Assembly: GCA_001661245.1 (NCBI GenBank)
Contig: KV454011.1
Span: forward strand, 1,142,724 to 1,206,723
Direction: 5' to 3'
Source of the DNA: Pachysolen tannophilus NRRL Y-2460
Taxonomy: Eukaryota; Ascomycota; Pichiomycetes; Alaninales; Pachysolenaceae
DNA: 64,000 nt
A model generated the notes under the pieces. The model worked only from the letters and a program-made list of their open reading frames with translations. It was not told where the DNA came from and made no database searches. Of this stretch, positions 20,986 to 31,068 are shown piece by piece. A program made the translations under genes and the position numbers. How positions within the stretch are numbered: the stretch's first letter is position 1; every line of letters starts with the position of its first letter.

Positions 20986-23900
20986 ATGGGATCCAACAAT
21001 TTTGAGAAAGTTGATATCGACGTGTCGCTGCAGAAGAGGCATAACCGCTCTCCTTCTAACAAGGAAAATGAAGAGCTTTTACGACAAGGTTTTAAGAAGA
21101 TTAAACCTGCGGAAAATATAGCTATAGATCAGTCAGTTGGGTTTAATTCAGCTCATGCGTTGCCTGTAGCGAACCAGTCTGTGGTTTCAAATGAGAGTCT
21201 GAAAAATAGGTTGTTACCTCATTTCCATCATACTTCAGTTGATGATTACAAATCTAAAATGCATTCTCCAAGACCTTTACAAAAATTGAACAATGGCGCT
21301 AATGGTAATGGCAATGGCGGTGAGAAATCTTCTTTTGAAAAAGAGTTATTGCTTATGGCTAAGGAAAAAGAGCTTGAAGTTAGTGGTCGTATGGCGAATA
21401 AGGGAAGAAATAGAGAATATCAAAATTGGTCAAGACCACCGTTGGATCCTGATTTTGATCCTAAATTAAAAGACATTACTTTTCAGCAGTTAGATGCTGA
21501 GGAGACTACTATAAATTCTTTTTCAGCGGTTAGATTTTTTGGTGTTACTGAAGAAGGACATTCTGTGTTATGTAATGTTGTTGGGTTTTTACATTATTTT
21601 TACGTTCCATTACCAAAAGGTTTACAAAATTCTGATTTAAAAGATTTAAAAGCTTATTTAAATGAAAGATATCAAGGTGTTAGTAATATAGAAATTTCAT
21701 TTAAAGAAAGCATATGGGGTTATAATAATAATATGAAATTACCTTTTTTGAAAATAGTTGTTGATAATGCTAAATATGTTCCTAAATTGAGAAGTGCTTT
21801 TGAAAGAGGTGAAGTCCAATTTAAAGATTTGTTTCCCATTTCGGGACAAATGTCATTTGATAATATACAGTATTTGTTAAGAATGATGGTTGATTGTAAG
21901 ATCACAGGTATGTCTTGGATCACTCTTCCAAAGGATAAATATAAATTAGTGACGGATGAACTGTCCAAGATTTCAACATGTCAATTTGAAGCTTCAATAA
22001 ATTATCAGGATTTGGTATGTCATCCTTCAGATGGCGAATATTCTAAGATAGCTCCTTTAAGAGTTTTATCGTTTGATATTGAATGTACCGGAAGAAAAGG
22101 TATTTTTCCAGAACCTGAGCATGATGCCGTTATTCAAATAGCTAATGTTGTTAATACAACAGGTGATTCAACACCATTTGTTAGAAATGTATTCACTGTA
22201 AATACTTGTTCTCCAATTATTGGATCTCAAATTTATTCTTATATGACGGAAGAAGAAATGTTAATGAAATGGAGAGAATTCATAGTTAAAGTCGATCCAG
22301 ATGTCATTATTGGTTACAATATCTTGAATTTTGATTTACCTTATTTGATTAATAGAGCTGCAACTTTAAAACAACAGAGATTCCCATATTTTTCAAGGTT
22401 GAAAGCAGTAAAACAAGAAATTAAAGACACTTTTTTCCAATCTAGAGCATATGGTATGAGGGAAAATAAAACAATTAACATTGAAGGTAGAATGCAATTT
22501 GATCTTTTACAATTTATTCAAAGAGAATATAAATTAAGATCTTATACTTTGAATTCCGTATCCTCACATTTTTTAAACGAGCAAAAAGAAGATGTTCATC
22601 ATTCCATCATTGCAGATTTACAAAATGGTGATGCAGAAACAAGAAGAAGATTAGCAGTTTATTGTTTGAAAGATGCTTATTTACCTTTAAGATTGATAGA
22701 GAAATTAATGTGCTTGGTTAATTATACCGAAATGGCAAGAGTTACTGGTGTACCCTTTTCCTTCTTGTTAAATAGAGGTCAACAAATCAAAGTTATTTCT
22801 CAATTATTTAGAAAATGTCTTGATTTAGATATAGTTATACCCAATATGAAAAATGAAGGTGTTAATGAAGAATATGAAGGTGCCACCGTTATTGAGCCTA
22901 TTAGAGGATATTATGATGTTCCAATTGCAACATTGGATTTTGCATCTTTGTATCCATCTATTATGATGGCTCATAATTTGTGTTATACAACATTGTTAAA
23001 TAAACAAACCATTGATAGATTAGGTTTAGTGAAAGATAAAGATTACACCTTAACACCAAATAATGATTATTTTGTTAAACTGCATTTGAAAAAAGGGATA
23101 TTACCTACAATTTTACAAGAATTATTACTGGCTAGAAAGAGGGCAAAACAGGATTTGAAAATAGAAACTGATCCTTTCAAAAAGCAAGTTTTAAATGGTA
23201 GACAATTGGCTTTGAAAATTTCAGCAAATTCCGTTTATGGTTTTACAGGTGCCACTATCGGTAAGCTACCCTGTTTAGCCATCTCATCTTCTGTTACTGC
23301 ATTTGGTAGAGAAATGATCGAACAGACAAAACAAGCTGTTGAAGAAAAATATACCAAACTGAATGGTTATGAACAAGATGCGGTAGTCATATATGGTGAT
23401 ACCGATTCTGTTATGGTCAAGTTTGGTCTTACCGATTTAGCCCATTGTATGGATCTAGGTAAAGAGGCAGCTGAATACGTTTCTCATAAATTCAAAGATC
23501 CAATCAAATTGGAATTTGAAAAAGTTTATTATCCTTATTTATTAATCAACAAAAAAAGATATGCTGGTTTGTTTTGGACAAATACTAAATCACCGGATAA
23601 GATGGACACTAAAGGTATTGAAACCGTTAGAAGAGACAACTGTAGATTGGTACAACTTGTAATTACCAAAGTGTTGGAATTAATATTATACGAAAGAGAT
23701 GTTGTAGGAGCACAAGAATTTGTTAAAAAGATGATTGCAGATTTACTACAAAACAGGGTCGATTTATCTCAATTAGTTATTACTAAAAAATTATCAAGAC
23801 AAGATTATACAGCTAAACAAGCACATGTCGAATTGGCTGAAAGAATGAGAAAAAGAGATGCCGGTTCTGCTCCAACCCTTGGTGATCGTGTACCTTTTGT

Positions 23901-24468
23901 CATTATTAAGAATTCTGGTGGTAAGAATTATGAAAAATCCGAAGATCCATTGTACGTTTTAGAGCATTCTTTACCAATAGATACGAAATATTACCTAGAT
24001 AACCAATTGTCGAACCCAATAATGAGAATTTTCGAGCCAATATTGGGAGAATCCAAGGCTAAAGAGTTATTAACGGGAGAACACACGAGAACTAGAACTA
24101 TGGGTTCATCTGCGGGACTGTCTTTGGCCAATGGTGCATTGGGGGGTTTACTAAAATTTGCTAAAAAGAGAGAAGTTTGTAAAAATTGCAAATCTCCCCT
24201 AGATCCAAAAACTAGTAATGGTGTTCTTTGTACCAATTGTATATCCAATGCTCCTAGACTTTATGCCGATGAGTTGGCCAAACTAAACATGTTGGAAGTG
24301 AAATTTTCCAAGTTATGGACTGAATGTCAACGTTGTCAGGGATCATTACATCAAGAAGTTTTATGTTCTAATAATGACTGTCCTATTTTTTACATGAGAA
24401 CAAAAGCACAGAAGGATGTGACCCAACAATCGCAAGAATTAGCCAAATGGGATGAAACGCTGTGGTAG
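20986..24468 (+). CDS. POL3: DNA polymerase delta catalytic subunit
   Basis: B-family replicative polymerase with proofreading exonuclease, the lagging-strand enzyme; 1160 residues (S. cerevisiae about 1097, extra length N-terminal). Exo I is SFDIECTG with D364 and E366; Exo II is [14 protein letters not shown]; Exo III is YCLKDAYLP. Polymerase motif A is [10 protein letters not shown], motif B is [13 protein letters not shown], motif C is YGDTDS with D805 and D807. C-terminal CysA (CKNCKSPL with a later CTNC) and CysB (CQRCQGSL and CSNNDC, the 4Fe-4S site that holds the accessory subunits) are intact. CUG codons 699 (FVK-x-HLKKG) and 715 (ELL-x-ARKRA) align with Thr/Ser and Ser in other Pol delta, supporting CUG = Ser. 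An ACGCGT box lies in the promoter. Confidence 0.98.
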   Translation: MGSNNFEKVDIDVSLQKRHNRSPSNKENEELLRQGFKKIKPAENIAIDQSVGFNSAHALPVANQSVVSNESLKNRLLPHFHHTSVDDYKSKMHSPRPLQKLNNGANGNGNGGEKSSFEKELLLMAKEKELEVSGRMANKGRNREYQNWSRPPLDPDFDPKLKDITFQQLDAEETTINSFSAVRFFGVTEEGHSVLCNVVGFLHYFYVPLPKGLQNSDLKDLKAYLNERYQGVSNIEISFKESIWGYNNNMKLPFLKIVVDNAKYVPKLRSAFERGEVQFKDLFPISGQMSFDNIQYLLRMMVDCKITGMSWITLPKDKYKLVTDELSKISTCQFEASINYQDLVCHPSDGEYSKIAPLRVLSFDIECTGRKGIFPEPEHDAVIQIANVVNTTGDSTPFVRNVFTVNTCSPIIGSQIYSYMTEEEMLMKWREFIVKVDPDVIIGYNILNFDLPYLINRAATLKQQRFPYFSRLKAVKQEIKDTFFQSRAYGMRENKTINIEGRMQFDLLQFIQREYKLRSYTLNSVSSHFLNEQKEDVHHSIIADLQNGDAETRRRLAVYCLKDAYLPLRLIEKLMCLVNYTEMARVTGVPFSFLLNRGQQIKVISQLFRKCLDLDIVIPNMKNEGVNEEYEGATVIEPIRGYYDVPIATLDFASLYPSIMMAHNLCYTTLLNKQTIDRLGLVKDKDYTLTPNNDYFVKLHLKKGILPTILQELLLARKRAKQDLKIETDPFKKQVLNGRQLALKISANSVYGFTGATIGKLPCLAISSSVTAFGREMIEQTKQAVEEKYTKLNGYEQDAVVIYGDTDSVMVKFGLTDLAHCMDLGKEAAEYVSHKFKDPIKLEFEKVYYPYLLINKKRYAGLFWTNTKSPDKMDTKGIETVRRDNCRLVQLVITKVLELILYERDVVGAQEFVKKMIADLLQNRVDLSQLVITKKLSRQDYTAKQAHVELAERMRKRDAGSAPTLGDRVPFVIIKNSGGKNYEKSEDPLYVLEHSLPIDTKYYLDNQLSNPIMRIFEPILGESKAKELLTGEHTRTRTMGSSAGLSLANGALGGLLKFAKKREVCKNCKSPLDPKTSNGVLCTNCISNAPRLYADELAKLNMLEVKFSKLWTECQRCQGSLHQEVLCSNNDCPIFYMRTKAQKDVTQQSQELAKWDETLW

Positions 24469-24649
24469 GTAGTTTTTCAATTATTTATTTTCTTTTTTAA
24501 AATATAAACTGAACTGTAAAAAAATATCTGATTCAAAATTCAGTAGAATTTATAAGTAATTCATATATTTAGAAACGATTTAGCTATGAAAAATAAACCT
24601 ACAGACATTTTATATATATATATATATATAATTTATTAAATTTTAGAAA

Positions 24650-25726
24650 TTAAAGCAACCCTAAATCCTGCAATCTTGTACAACTTGGTAATTCAATGGC
24701 CTCAGCTTTTTTCAATTTTTCCTTATTAACAAATAAAATACCATAACTATCTTCAATTGCTCTATTTTTATAATTTTCTTCTCTATTGCATTTAACTTTT
24801 AAATCATTGATGTATACATTTTCAATTTTCTTATCCAATAGACTTAATTTTGCATTATTTTTATTATTTTCTTTTTTATTTTTATCTTCATACCCTCCAT
24901 AATCGGTGAATGTCTTTTCATTTATATAGTAAGGGATATGGAATCTTGATGTAACCCGCTCTACAGGTAACGATGGCTGGGGCTCAAATGAAAACTTTGG
25001 TAATGTACTCTTTGAATGAAGATCATCGTTACCAGCAAGCAAGTTTGAAATGAGAGGTATCAACAAGAATAGTATGAGCGGGAAGAATTGTCTAAAATTC
25101 TCCTTTAACAGTTGCAATGGAGTTTGGGGTTCCGTACGCTGACGCTGTTGCTGCTGCTGCTGCTGTTGACGCTCTCTCTGTCTTTGCCGCTGCTGCTGCA
25201 GATAAGAATTATAACCAGCAGGCCCACCGAAATGGAATGTAAACCCATTTCCATTTCCAAATGCAAAAGAGTTACCACCACCATTAAATAAGAAATTTAA
25301 CAAATCATCTTCCATGCCAAAAGGTGAAGCTCCTCCCATAGATGCTCCAGAACCAAATGGATTTCTTTGAAATGGAAATTGTGTTCCTCCTGATGCAAAA
25401 GGAGAATCTGCAAATCCACTACTAGAACCAGTACCCATTCCTCTTGAATCTGGATCAGATCCTGTTTGATCAAATATTCTCTTTTTATCAGGATCATTCA
25501 ATACTTCAAATGCTTTCGCTAATTTTTTAAAAGCTTCAGATGATTTTGGATGATTATTCTTATCAGGATGAAGTTTTATCAGTAATTTTCTATATGATTT
25601 TTTAATTTCAGAATCTGTCGCTGTCTTTTGAATGTCCAATATCTTATAATAATCAGTTTTATCAATCGATAACAACTTCAATACTATTGTCTCTTGTTCT
25701 TTTGTATATGACTTCTCTGATGACAT
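24650..25726 (-). CDS. HLJ1: ER membrane J-domain protein Hlj1-like, with C-terminal extension
   Basis: Type III J-protein that recruits cytosolic Hsp70 to the ER surface, used in ER-associated degradation. The J-domain spans about residues 24-90 with HPD at 53-55 (KLHPDKNNHP) and is close to S. cerevisiae Hlj1 (KATDSEIKKAYRKL against TATDSEIKKSYRKL here). A Gly/Phe-rich linker follows (about 95-180), then a Gln/Arg tract (about 180-200), then one hydrophobic segment at about 214-232 (FFPLILFLLIPLISNLL). S. cerevisiae Hlj1 (224 residues) stops at its membrane anchor; here 126 more residues follow, as in the DNAJB12/DNAJB14 type with a DUF1977-like domain. So this is Hlj1-like with the longer, probably ancestral architecture. 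It converges with POL3. Confidence 0.87.
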   Translation of the reverse strand: MSSEKSYTKEQETIVLKLLSIDKTDYYKILDIQKTATDSEIKKSYRKLLIKLHPDKNNHPKSSEAFKKLAKAFEVLNDPDKKRIFDQTGSDPDSRGMGTGSSSGFADSPFASGGTQFPFQRNPFGSGASMGGASPFGMEDDLLNFLFNGGGNSFAFGNGNGFTFHFGGPAGYNSYLQQQRQRQRERQQQQQQQQRQRTEPQTPLQLLKENFRQFFPLILFLLIPLISNLLAGNDDLHSKSTLPKFSFEPQPSLPVERVTSRFHIPYYINEKTFTDYGGYEDKNKKENNKNNAKLSLLDKKIENVYINDLKVKCNREENYKNRAIEDSYGILFVNKEKLKKAEAIELPSCTRLQDLGLL

Positions 25727-26233
25727 CTTTTCCTTTCTATTTGCTTTGAAAAAAAAAACAAAAAATAATAAATAAAAAAATTGGATTTTGCTATGAATTA
25801 ATTAATTATTTAGTCTTGCCTAGTTGAAATAAAAAGAATAAAATGCCAGGTAAATAAAATAATTTTTTGAAAAAAGGAAATGAATCGCAAACAACTAAAA
25901 AACAAAAAATTAAAAAAATGAAGAGCACAACAAAGAGAAGATAAGATATTTCATATATAAATATATATATATTTATATGTCTATGGGTAATAAATCTTTC
26001 TTCAATCTGTTTAATGATATCAGATTAGATAGATATAGATACAGAAATTGTTGGTCGTTTTCTGATTTTTTTTATTTTTATTTTTTTTTCATAGTGTTTT
26101 GATGGCGAAAAAAAAAAGAAAAAAAAAAATTCAATTTTTCAAACTACAACGACGACAACTACAACGAAAATGGATTAAATTGTTATCTACAATTAGTTGA
26201 AATAAATAATTCCATTTGAATGGAGGTTTGACT
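25727..26233. other. UAP1-HLJ1 spacer
   Basis: 507 bp between two minus-strand genes: HLJ1 promoter on the left, UAP1 3' end on the right. It is very AT-rich with A tracts (about 25749-25757, 26109-26130) and an ATATATATATTTATAT element near 25962-25977. No gene or clear factor site seen. Confidence 0.4.
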
Positions 26234-27694
26234 TTACACGATATCACCATCTTTGTATGTTTTACCCTTGACGAATTCCAAGTCTTCGCCTTTATAACTG
26301 GTAAGACTTGAAACTTCTACCAATGAATTTTCATTATCTAATTTCCCGCCATTTTGTAAGATCCATTTAGTACCTAATTTTAAACTATCAAGTCTAGCAG
26401 ATTGAGGACTATCTATTGGAATTTCAGGTCCATTTTTTAAAGGTGAGAATTCTTCATGTCTATCAACTTCGAGACAACCAAATTTCGATAATGGTATTGA
26501 GGGGAAAACATCAAATATAAATTGTTCCAATTTAATAGCGTTTGGTTCAATTGGAGTAATTTTTGTATTTGGGTTTTGTGGATTTAAGACTGATACTTTT
26601 TTTTTAGCAATATGAAATGGTAAAAATTCTTGAGATTTTATCCATTTTGGAATTTCTTTTTTCAAAAGATCAACACTATAATAATGATTAACAATATTTG
26701 CAGCTTTTAAATATAAATTTCCATTTTCATCTTGTTTTTCTGATAATTCTTTTGAAATTTCTGAATATTCAATAACACATGGACAATTTCTATCTGTATC
26801 TAATACAATTAAACCAACTTTTTCTGATGCATTTCTTTTTCTAACAACTTTTGTAGATAAATCATATTTATTTCTTGCAGACCATCCAATAAATGTAGGA
26901 TCAGCAACTCTTGCAAGACAATTATCAACACAATACATATGAATATGTTTAATATTTTTTTGGTCAAAATCTTCAAGTAATTTTGAAGAATAAATACCTT
27001 TATATAACCCACCATTACCATCAGGACTTTCACAAATTGAATTTTTTGAATTGAGTAAAATTTTAGATCCATCAATTGAAAAACAAGGAAATGTTCCTTG
27101 ATTGAAAAAAATAATATGATTTTTATTTAATCCAAAATAATTATTATCAATAAAATAATTTTCTGTAATTTTCCTTGTAGCAATCGAAGTCATAATATAC
27201 CAAGTTACTCTTGCATTGTTATTATGGAAAGTTTCATTTGACAATTTAACAACTCTCATGATTTTTTCGGCTTGAATTTGAAATAAAGATTTATGTGAAG
27301 GTAAACCAATATCATAACAACCTTTTGGAGCACACGATCCTAACCTTGAACCTTGACCACCAGCCATCAAGATAACACCAACCTCACCTCTATTAATAAG
27401 CTCTAAACCTTCGCGCTCCCACTGAGCAACATTCTCTGCTGGCTCTTCTAATAACGACGAATGACTTTGAACAGGTAATGGCTTGAAATTCCTCAGCATA
27501 GAACAATTTGATTTACTAAAATTGATAGCCTTTTGTACCGTTGAAACCAATTCCAAAGGATCTTCAAACTGTGAAAGCTGACTCAAAAACTCAGACTGTT
27601 CCTCAAGTGACAATTCATCCCAATAAGCAAACAAATGCTCTTGATTTGCATCAATATATTGCTGTTTTATATCGGCGGTTAACGAAGAAGGCAT
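26234..27694 (-). CDS. UAP1: UDP-N-acetylglucosamine pyrophosphorylase
   Basis: Cytosolic last step of UDP-GlcNAc synthesis (GlcNAc-1-P + UTP), feeding chitin, N-glycans and GPI anchors. The nucleotide-binding loop is VILMAGGQGSRLGSCAPKG (about residues 105-123), followed by YDIGLPSHKSLFQIQAEKI. Further family stretches are FFNQGTFPCFS, CESPDGNGGLYKGI, MYCVDNCLARVADPTFIG and, toward the C-terminus, KLEQFIFDVFP and VDRHEEFSPLKNGP. 486 residues against about 477 for S. cerevisiae Qri1. ATG at 27694 is the first in frame; the next ATG is well inside the conserved region. ROT2 and GPI11 in this window use or depend on the same glycan pathways, but there is no clustering. Confidence 0.97.
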   Translation of the reverse strand: MPSSLTADIKQQYIDANQEHLFAYWDELSLEEQSEFLSQLSQFEDPLELVSTVQKAINFSKSNCSMLRNFKPLPVQSHSSLLEEPAENVAQWEREGLELINRGEVGVILMAGGQGSRLGSCAPKGCYDIGLPSHKSLFQIQAEKIMRVVKLSNETFHNNNARVTWYIMTSIATRKITENYFIDNNYFGLNKNHIIFFNQGTFPCFSIDGSKILLNSKNSICESPDGNGGLYKGIYSSKLLEDFDQKNIKHIHMYCVDNCLARVADPTFIGWSARNKYDLSTKVVRKRNASEKVGLIVLDTDRNCPCVIEYSEISKELSEKQDENGNLYLKAANIVNHYYSVDLLKKEIPKWIKSQEFLPFHIAKKKVSVLNPQNPNTKITPIEPNAIKLEQFIFDVFPSIPLSKFGCLEVDRHEEFSPLKNGPEIPIDSPQSARLDSLKLGTKWILQNGGKLDNENSLVEVSSLTSYKGEDLEFVKGKTYKDGDIV

Positions 27695-28054
27695 ATTCTT
27701 TTTTTTTTTAACTCCAAAAAGTTTCTTAATGCAACTCTACCTTAGTATTCCTATTTACACCCAGAGACCTAGCTCCAGTTCAATTAATAATAAAATCAAT
27801 AATATATAATATGATATACACCCCTTTTGTCAATTAATAAAACAATTATATATTTTAAATAAATTATTACTTTTTACGTGTTGTTGTTGTTGTTTTTTTG
27901 TTTTGTGATTTTTTAAGATTTTTTGTGATGGTCGTCAACTTCCTAAAATGACCCTTTGATATTTGGAAGACGACTACGATTTATCTAAAACACTTACCAA
28001 TCAGATAGATTGATTGAGAGATGGATAGATGAATACCTAAGTAGTAAGAGACAG
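27695..28054. promoter_or_regulatory. UAP1 upstream region
   Basis: 360 bp between the UAP1 ATG and the small plus-strand ORF. It holds an A/T-rich half with an ATATAATATGATATA-like element (about 27800-27815), a GTT microsatellite (about 27882-27892), and then a more GC-balanced part. No specific factor site recognised. Confidence 0.35.
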
Positions 28055-28261
28055 ATGATGAGACCGAAGAAGAAAACTGTTATTAGGGTCAAGAGTGTGG
28101 CTAGGTATTTTATGGCAAAGTTTGTTAGAAAGAGAACGGGGAGGAAGAGAGAAGTAAAGAATCGAGTTATTAAAAGAAATACTAATATATCGAACCCATT
28201 CAACTTTAAGATAGTTAGTTCTGGAACATTGAATGAGAAACTGAATTTGGGAATGGATTAG
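28055..28261 (+). CDS. Small basic ORF with CRIB-like motif (hypothetical)
   Basis: A 68-residue open frame starting at tandem ATGs (28055 and 28058). The first half is highly basic (MMRPKKKTVIRVKSV, later FVRKRTGRKREVK). The C-terminal half holds ISNPFNF then KIVSSG, which resembles the start of a CRIB (Cdc42/Rac-binding) motif, consensus I-S-x-P-x2-F-x-H-x2-H-x-G, but both His are missing. Basic stretch plus CRIB is the layout of small Cdc42 effectors such as metazoan SPEC/CDC42SE and of yeast Gic proteins. The frame stays open upstream to a TTG at 28010. It could equally be a chance ORF: it lies in a spacer, and I see no splice signals for further exons. Low confidence. Confidence 0.35.
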   Translation: MMRPKKKTVIRVKSVARYFMAKFVRKRTGRKREVKNRVIKRNTNISNPFNFKIVSSGTLNEKLNLGMD

Positions 28262-28380
28262 AAAATAGTGATAGAGTCAGGTACTAATAGTGTAAAAGAC
28301 GGGTGGTTTAAAATTCACAGCAAACTTTTTATTATTATTTTTTTTTTTTTTTTTTTGTTTTCATATAAAGTGAAATAAAT

Positions 28381-29889
28381 TTATAATAAAAATCCAGTAT
28401 TGACATGAATAGCTTTTGCCTGTGTATAAGTGTTCAAACCGTAATCACCCAATTCTCTTCCATGGCCACTCATCTTTACACCACCAAATGGAACGTGGAA
28501 ATCTGAATCATTAGAAGAATTAATCCAAACCATTCCTGCTTCAATTGCATCTGCAACTTTAAACAGTTTTGAATTATCCTTAGTGAAAACTGCAGCTCCA
28601 AGTCCATATTCTGTATCATTTGCTAATTTGATAGCTTCTTCTTGAGTTTTAAATTTACCACAAACAACAACTGGACCAAAAATTTCTTCTCTAACAATTC
28701 TCATTTTATTATTAACATCACTAAAAATTGTTGGTTCAACAAACCAACCTTGAGAATATTTATCTTCTAAAGGTTTTGATCCACCTAATAATAATTTTGC
28801 ACCTTCTTTTTTACCTATTTCAATATATTCCAAAATTTTATCTCTTTGTAATTTTGAAACTTGTGGACCAACAACAACATCTTTATGTTCAAATGGTAAA
28901 CCTTGTTTATATTCTTGTTTAACATGAATTACATATTTATTTAAAAATTCTTGATAAATTTCTTCTTCAATATAAATTCTTGAAGTTGAAGTACAAATTT
29001 GACCCATATTTGAAAAAATTCCAATTGCTGCCCATTTAACAGCTTGATCTAAATCACAATCTTTGAAAACTAATAAAGGAGATTTACCACCACATTCTAA
29101 AGTAACAGCTTTTAAAGTATCTGATGCTAATTTTTGAATAATTCGACCTGTATGAGTACTACCTGTAAATGCAATTTTTCTAACATCTTGATGAGTTGCT
29201 AAAGCAGAACCAGCAATTGGACCAAATCCACTAATAAAATTAACAACACCTGGAGGGAAACCAGCTTCTAATATTAATTTACCAAAATATAAAATACTTA
29301 ATGGAGTATTTTCAGCACTTTTTAATACTAAAGTATTACCTGCAGCCAAAGCAGGTGCAATTTTCCAAATTGCCATTCCTAATGGATAATTCCATGGTAC
29401 AATTTGCCCCACAACACCAAAAGGTTCATGTTTAGTCAAACACCATTTATCCTTATTTATTGGAATATATTCACCATGACTTTTATCTGCCCATCCAGCA
29501 TAATATTTTAATACACCAATACATTCATCAATATCGAAAACAGCATTAGTTTCTAATGGTTTACCACTATCAAAGGCCTCAATTTGAGCAAGAATATCCT
29601 TATTGGCCTTTGTTAACTCATACAACTTATATAACAAATCACCTCTTTCAGATGGACTAATTGAATCTTTCCAAACATCATAAAAAGCCAGTTTCAGCGC
29701 TTGTACTGCCTTATCAACATCTAACTCCTCAGCACATTCAACAGAACATATAACTTGTCCAGTAGCAGGATCAATTGAATCAATCAAATTACCCTTTGAG
29801 CCGCAGACATATTCATTATTGATAAATAGTCCCGTTGGTTGTAAGTATTTAGTACCATTTGGTAAAGTAATTTCAACTTCTTTAGACAT
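28381..29889 (-). CDS. NAD(P)-dependent aldehyde dehydrogenase (ALDH1/2-like)
   Basis: 502-residue aldehyde dehydrogenase. The cofactor-binding and active-site signatures are present: GQIVPWNYPLGMAIWKIAPAL, FTGSTHTGRIIQ, VTLECGGKSPLLVF with E265 as general base, and NMGQICTSTSRIYI with catalytic Cys C299. KEEGAKLLLGG-like, EEIFGPVV and PFGGVKMSGHGRELG follow in order. No mitochondrial presequence precedes MSKEVEITLPNG, so it is probably cytosolic, like Ald6-type enzymes that turn acetaldehyde into acetate, but the substrate is not decided by sequence. Residues 65 and 67 are CUG codons in QA-x-K-x-AFYDVWK, where ALDHs have small residues, which fits Ser better than Leu. Divergent from NIK1. 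Confidence 0.92.
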   Translation of the reverse strand: MSKEVEITLPNGTKYLQPTGLFINNEYVCGSKGNLIDSIDPATGQVICSVECAEELDVDKAVQALKLAFYDVWKDSISPSERGDLLYKLYELTKANKDILAQIEAFDSGKPLETNAVFDIDECIGVLKYYAGWADKSHGEYIPINKDKWCLTKHEPFGVVGQIVPWNYPLGMAIWKIAPALAAGNTLVLKSAENTPLSILYFGKLILEAGFPPGVVNFISGFGPIAGSALATHQDVRKIAFTGSTHTGRIIQKLASDTLKAVTLECGGKSPLLVFKDCDLDQAVKWAAIGIFSNMGQICTSTSRIYIEEEIYQEFLNKYVIHVKQEYKQGLPFEHKDVVVGPQVSKLQRDKILEYIEIGKKEGAKLLLGGSKPLEDKYSQGWFVEPTIFSDVNNKMRIVREEIFGPVVVCGKFKTQEEAIKLANDTEYGLGAAVFTKDNSKLFKVADAIEAGMVWINSSNDSDFHVPFGGVKMSGHGRELGDYGLNTYTQAKAIHVNTGFLL

Positions 29890-29976
29890 TATCTATCTCT
29901 CTTTTTTTTTATTGTTTTATACTTAGTATAAGTAAGTAAGATCTTATATTGAAAAAAAAAAAGCAAAAATAAAAAT

Positions 29977-30003
29977 AAAAAAAAAAAAAAAAAAAAAAAA
30001 AAA
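29977..30003 (+). repeat. A27 homopolymer
   Basis: Uninterrupted run of 27 A, about 90 bp upstream of the aldehyde dehydrogenase ATG. Likely nucleosome-excluding; its exact length is uncertain in any assembly. Confidence 0.85.
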
Positions 30004-30141
30004 TTACTATCGGCTTAATTAAATATCTTTTCAAAGATCAAATACAAAATAATTAACTATCAAGGGTTTAAAATTTAACAATTTTTAGAGAGATTTCTTG
30101 ATTTATTAAGATAAAGTGCATTCGCTGCAGTAAATTCAGTT

Positions 30142-30161
30142 TCTTGTCTTGTCTTGTCTTG
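30142..30161 (+). repeat. TCTTG x4 direct repeat
   Basis: Four uninterrupted TCTTG pentamers with a fifth copy at 30172-30176, in the ALDH/NIK1 intergenic region. May be a microsatellite or a cluster of binding sites. Confidence 0.8.
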
Positions 30162-30728
30162 TATGTATTTGTCTTGTACTTGCCTTTTTAGGAAAGATTA
30201 TTATTATTGTTTTTTTTTTCTCGAATAAAAATTCCGCCCTATTGTCTGATAAGCAAAAAGTCTGCTTGGCATTTCCGAACTGAGGCCTCCGCAAGATTTT
30301 TTTCCACCTTGGAATTCCCCCTCAATTTAGCCGCCGATATAATATTAATAAATAATTATATAAACCATTTCTGTTGGATTTATTTAGATTTTAAAAAAAA
30401 TTCCTTTACTTTATAGATGAGTTGATTTACCTATGATTTATCCATCTATTGATCCATCTATCATCTATCGATTATATATTTCAATTTTTGAAACAATGCG
30501 TTGTTTCCCCTTACATGAGAGCTGAGCTTTTTCTTTTTTTTTTTTTGTTCTAATGTAGAGTTGGGATATTTAAACCAATAAATAATGCCCAATTAGGCAA
30601 TCACAATAGTGTATAACCTCTTTTTCGTTGGGATTTTTCTGTCTTTTTAAAACTTTTAATTTAAAAGATAATTTGATTGATTTTGCTGAGGAAAAATTGA
30701 TTTTTTTTTTCTTTTCTTTCGTCGCGCT

Positions 30729-30762
<34 letters not shown>

Positions 30763-31068
30763 TAAATAATATATATGTGTTTTAAAAATAAACAAGCAGG
30801 GGTATTAAAATAGTTATTATATAGATATTTATATATATAAATATTTGATTTGATTACTGAATTATTTATTTATTATTAGATTTTTTTTCTTTTCATTAGT
30901 TAGTTAGTTAGATTGTTGTTAGATCGATTGAATTATTGAAAAGAAAAGGAATTTTTATTATTATTATTAGACAAAGCATAGAGGAGAAATTTTTTTTTTT
31001 TTATTTTTTTTTTTTTAACTAGACAATATCATATTATTAATAATAGACAAGGAAGGAGTTTTGAAATT

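Larger units (their letters stand above)
29890..31068. promoter_or_regulatory. Long divergent ALDH/NIK1 intergenic region
   Basis: 1.18 kb, the longest gene-free stretch. From the ALDH side: a pure A27 run (29977-30003), a direct repeat of four TCTTG units (30142-30161) plus one more at 30172, a GC-richer patch (about 30230-30330) with GATAAG (30248-30253) and several CCG triplets, two CCAAT words (about 30575 and 30590), a TA microsatellite (about 30735-30761), then A/T tracts up to the NIK1 ATG. The T-rich leader suggests a long NIK1 5'UTR. The open frame at 30207-30416 lacks an ATG start and is not supported. Confidence 0.45.

Noticed and set aside
30207-30416. 69-codon frame upstream of NIK1
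   Set aside because: No ATG start and no family match; sits in the regulatory region.
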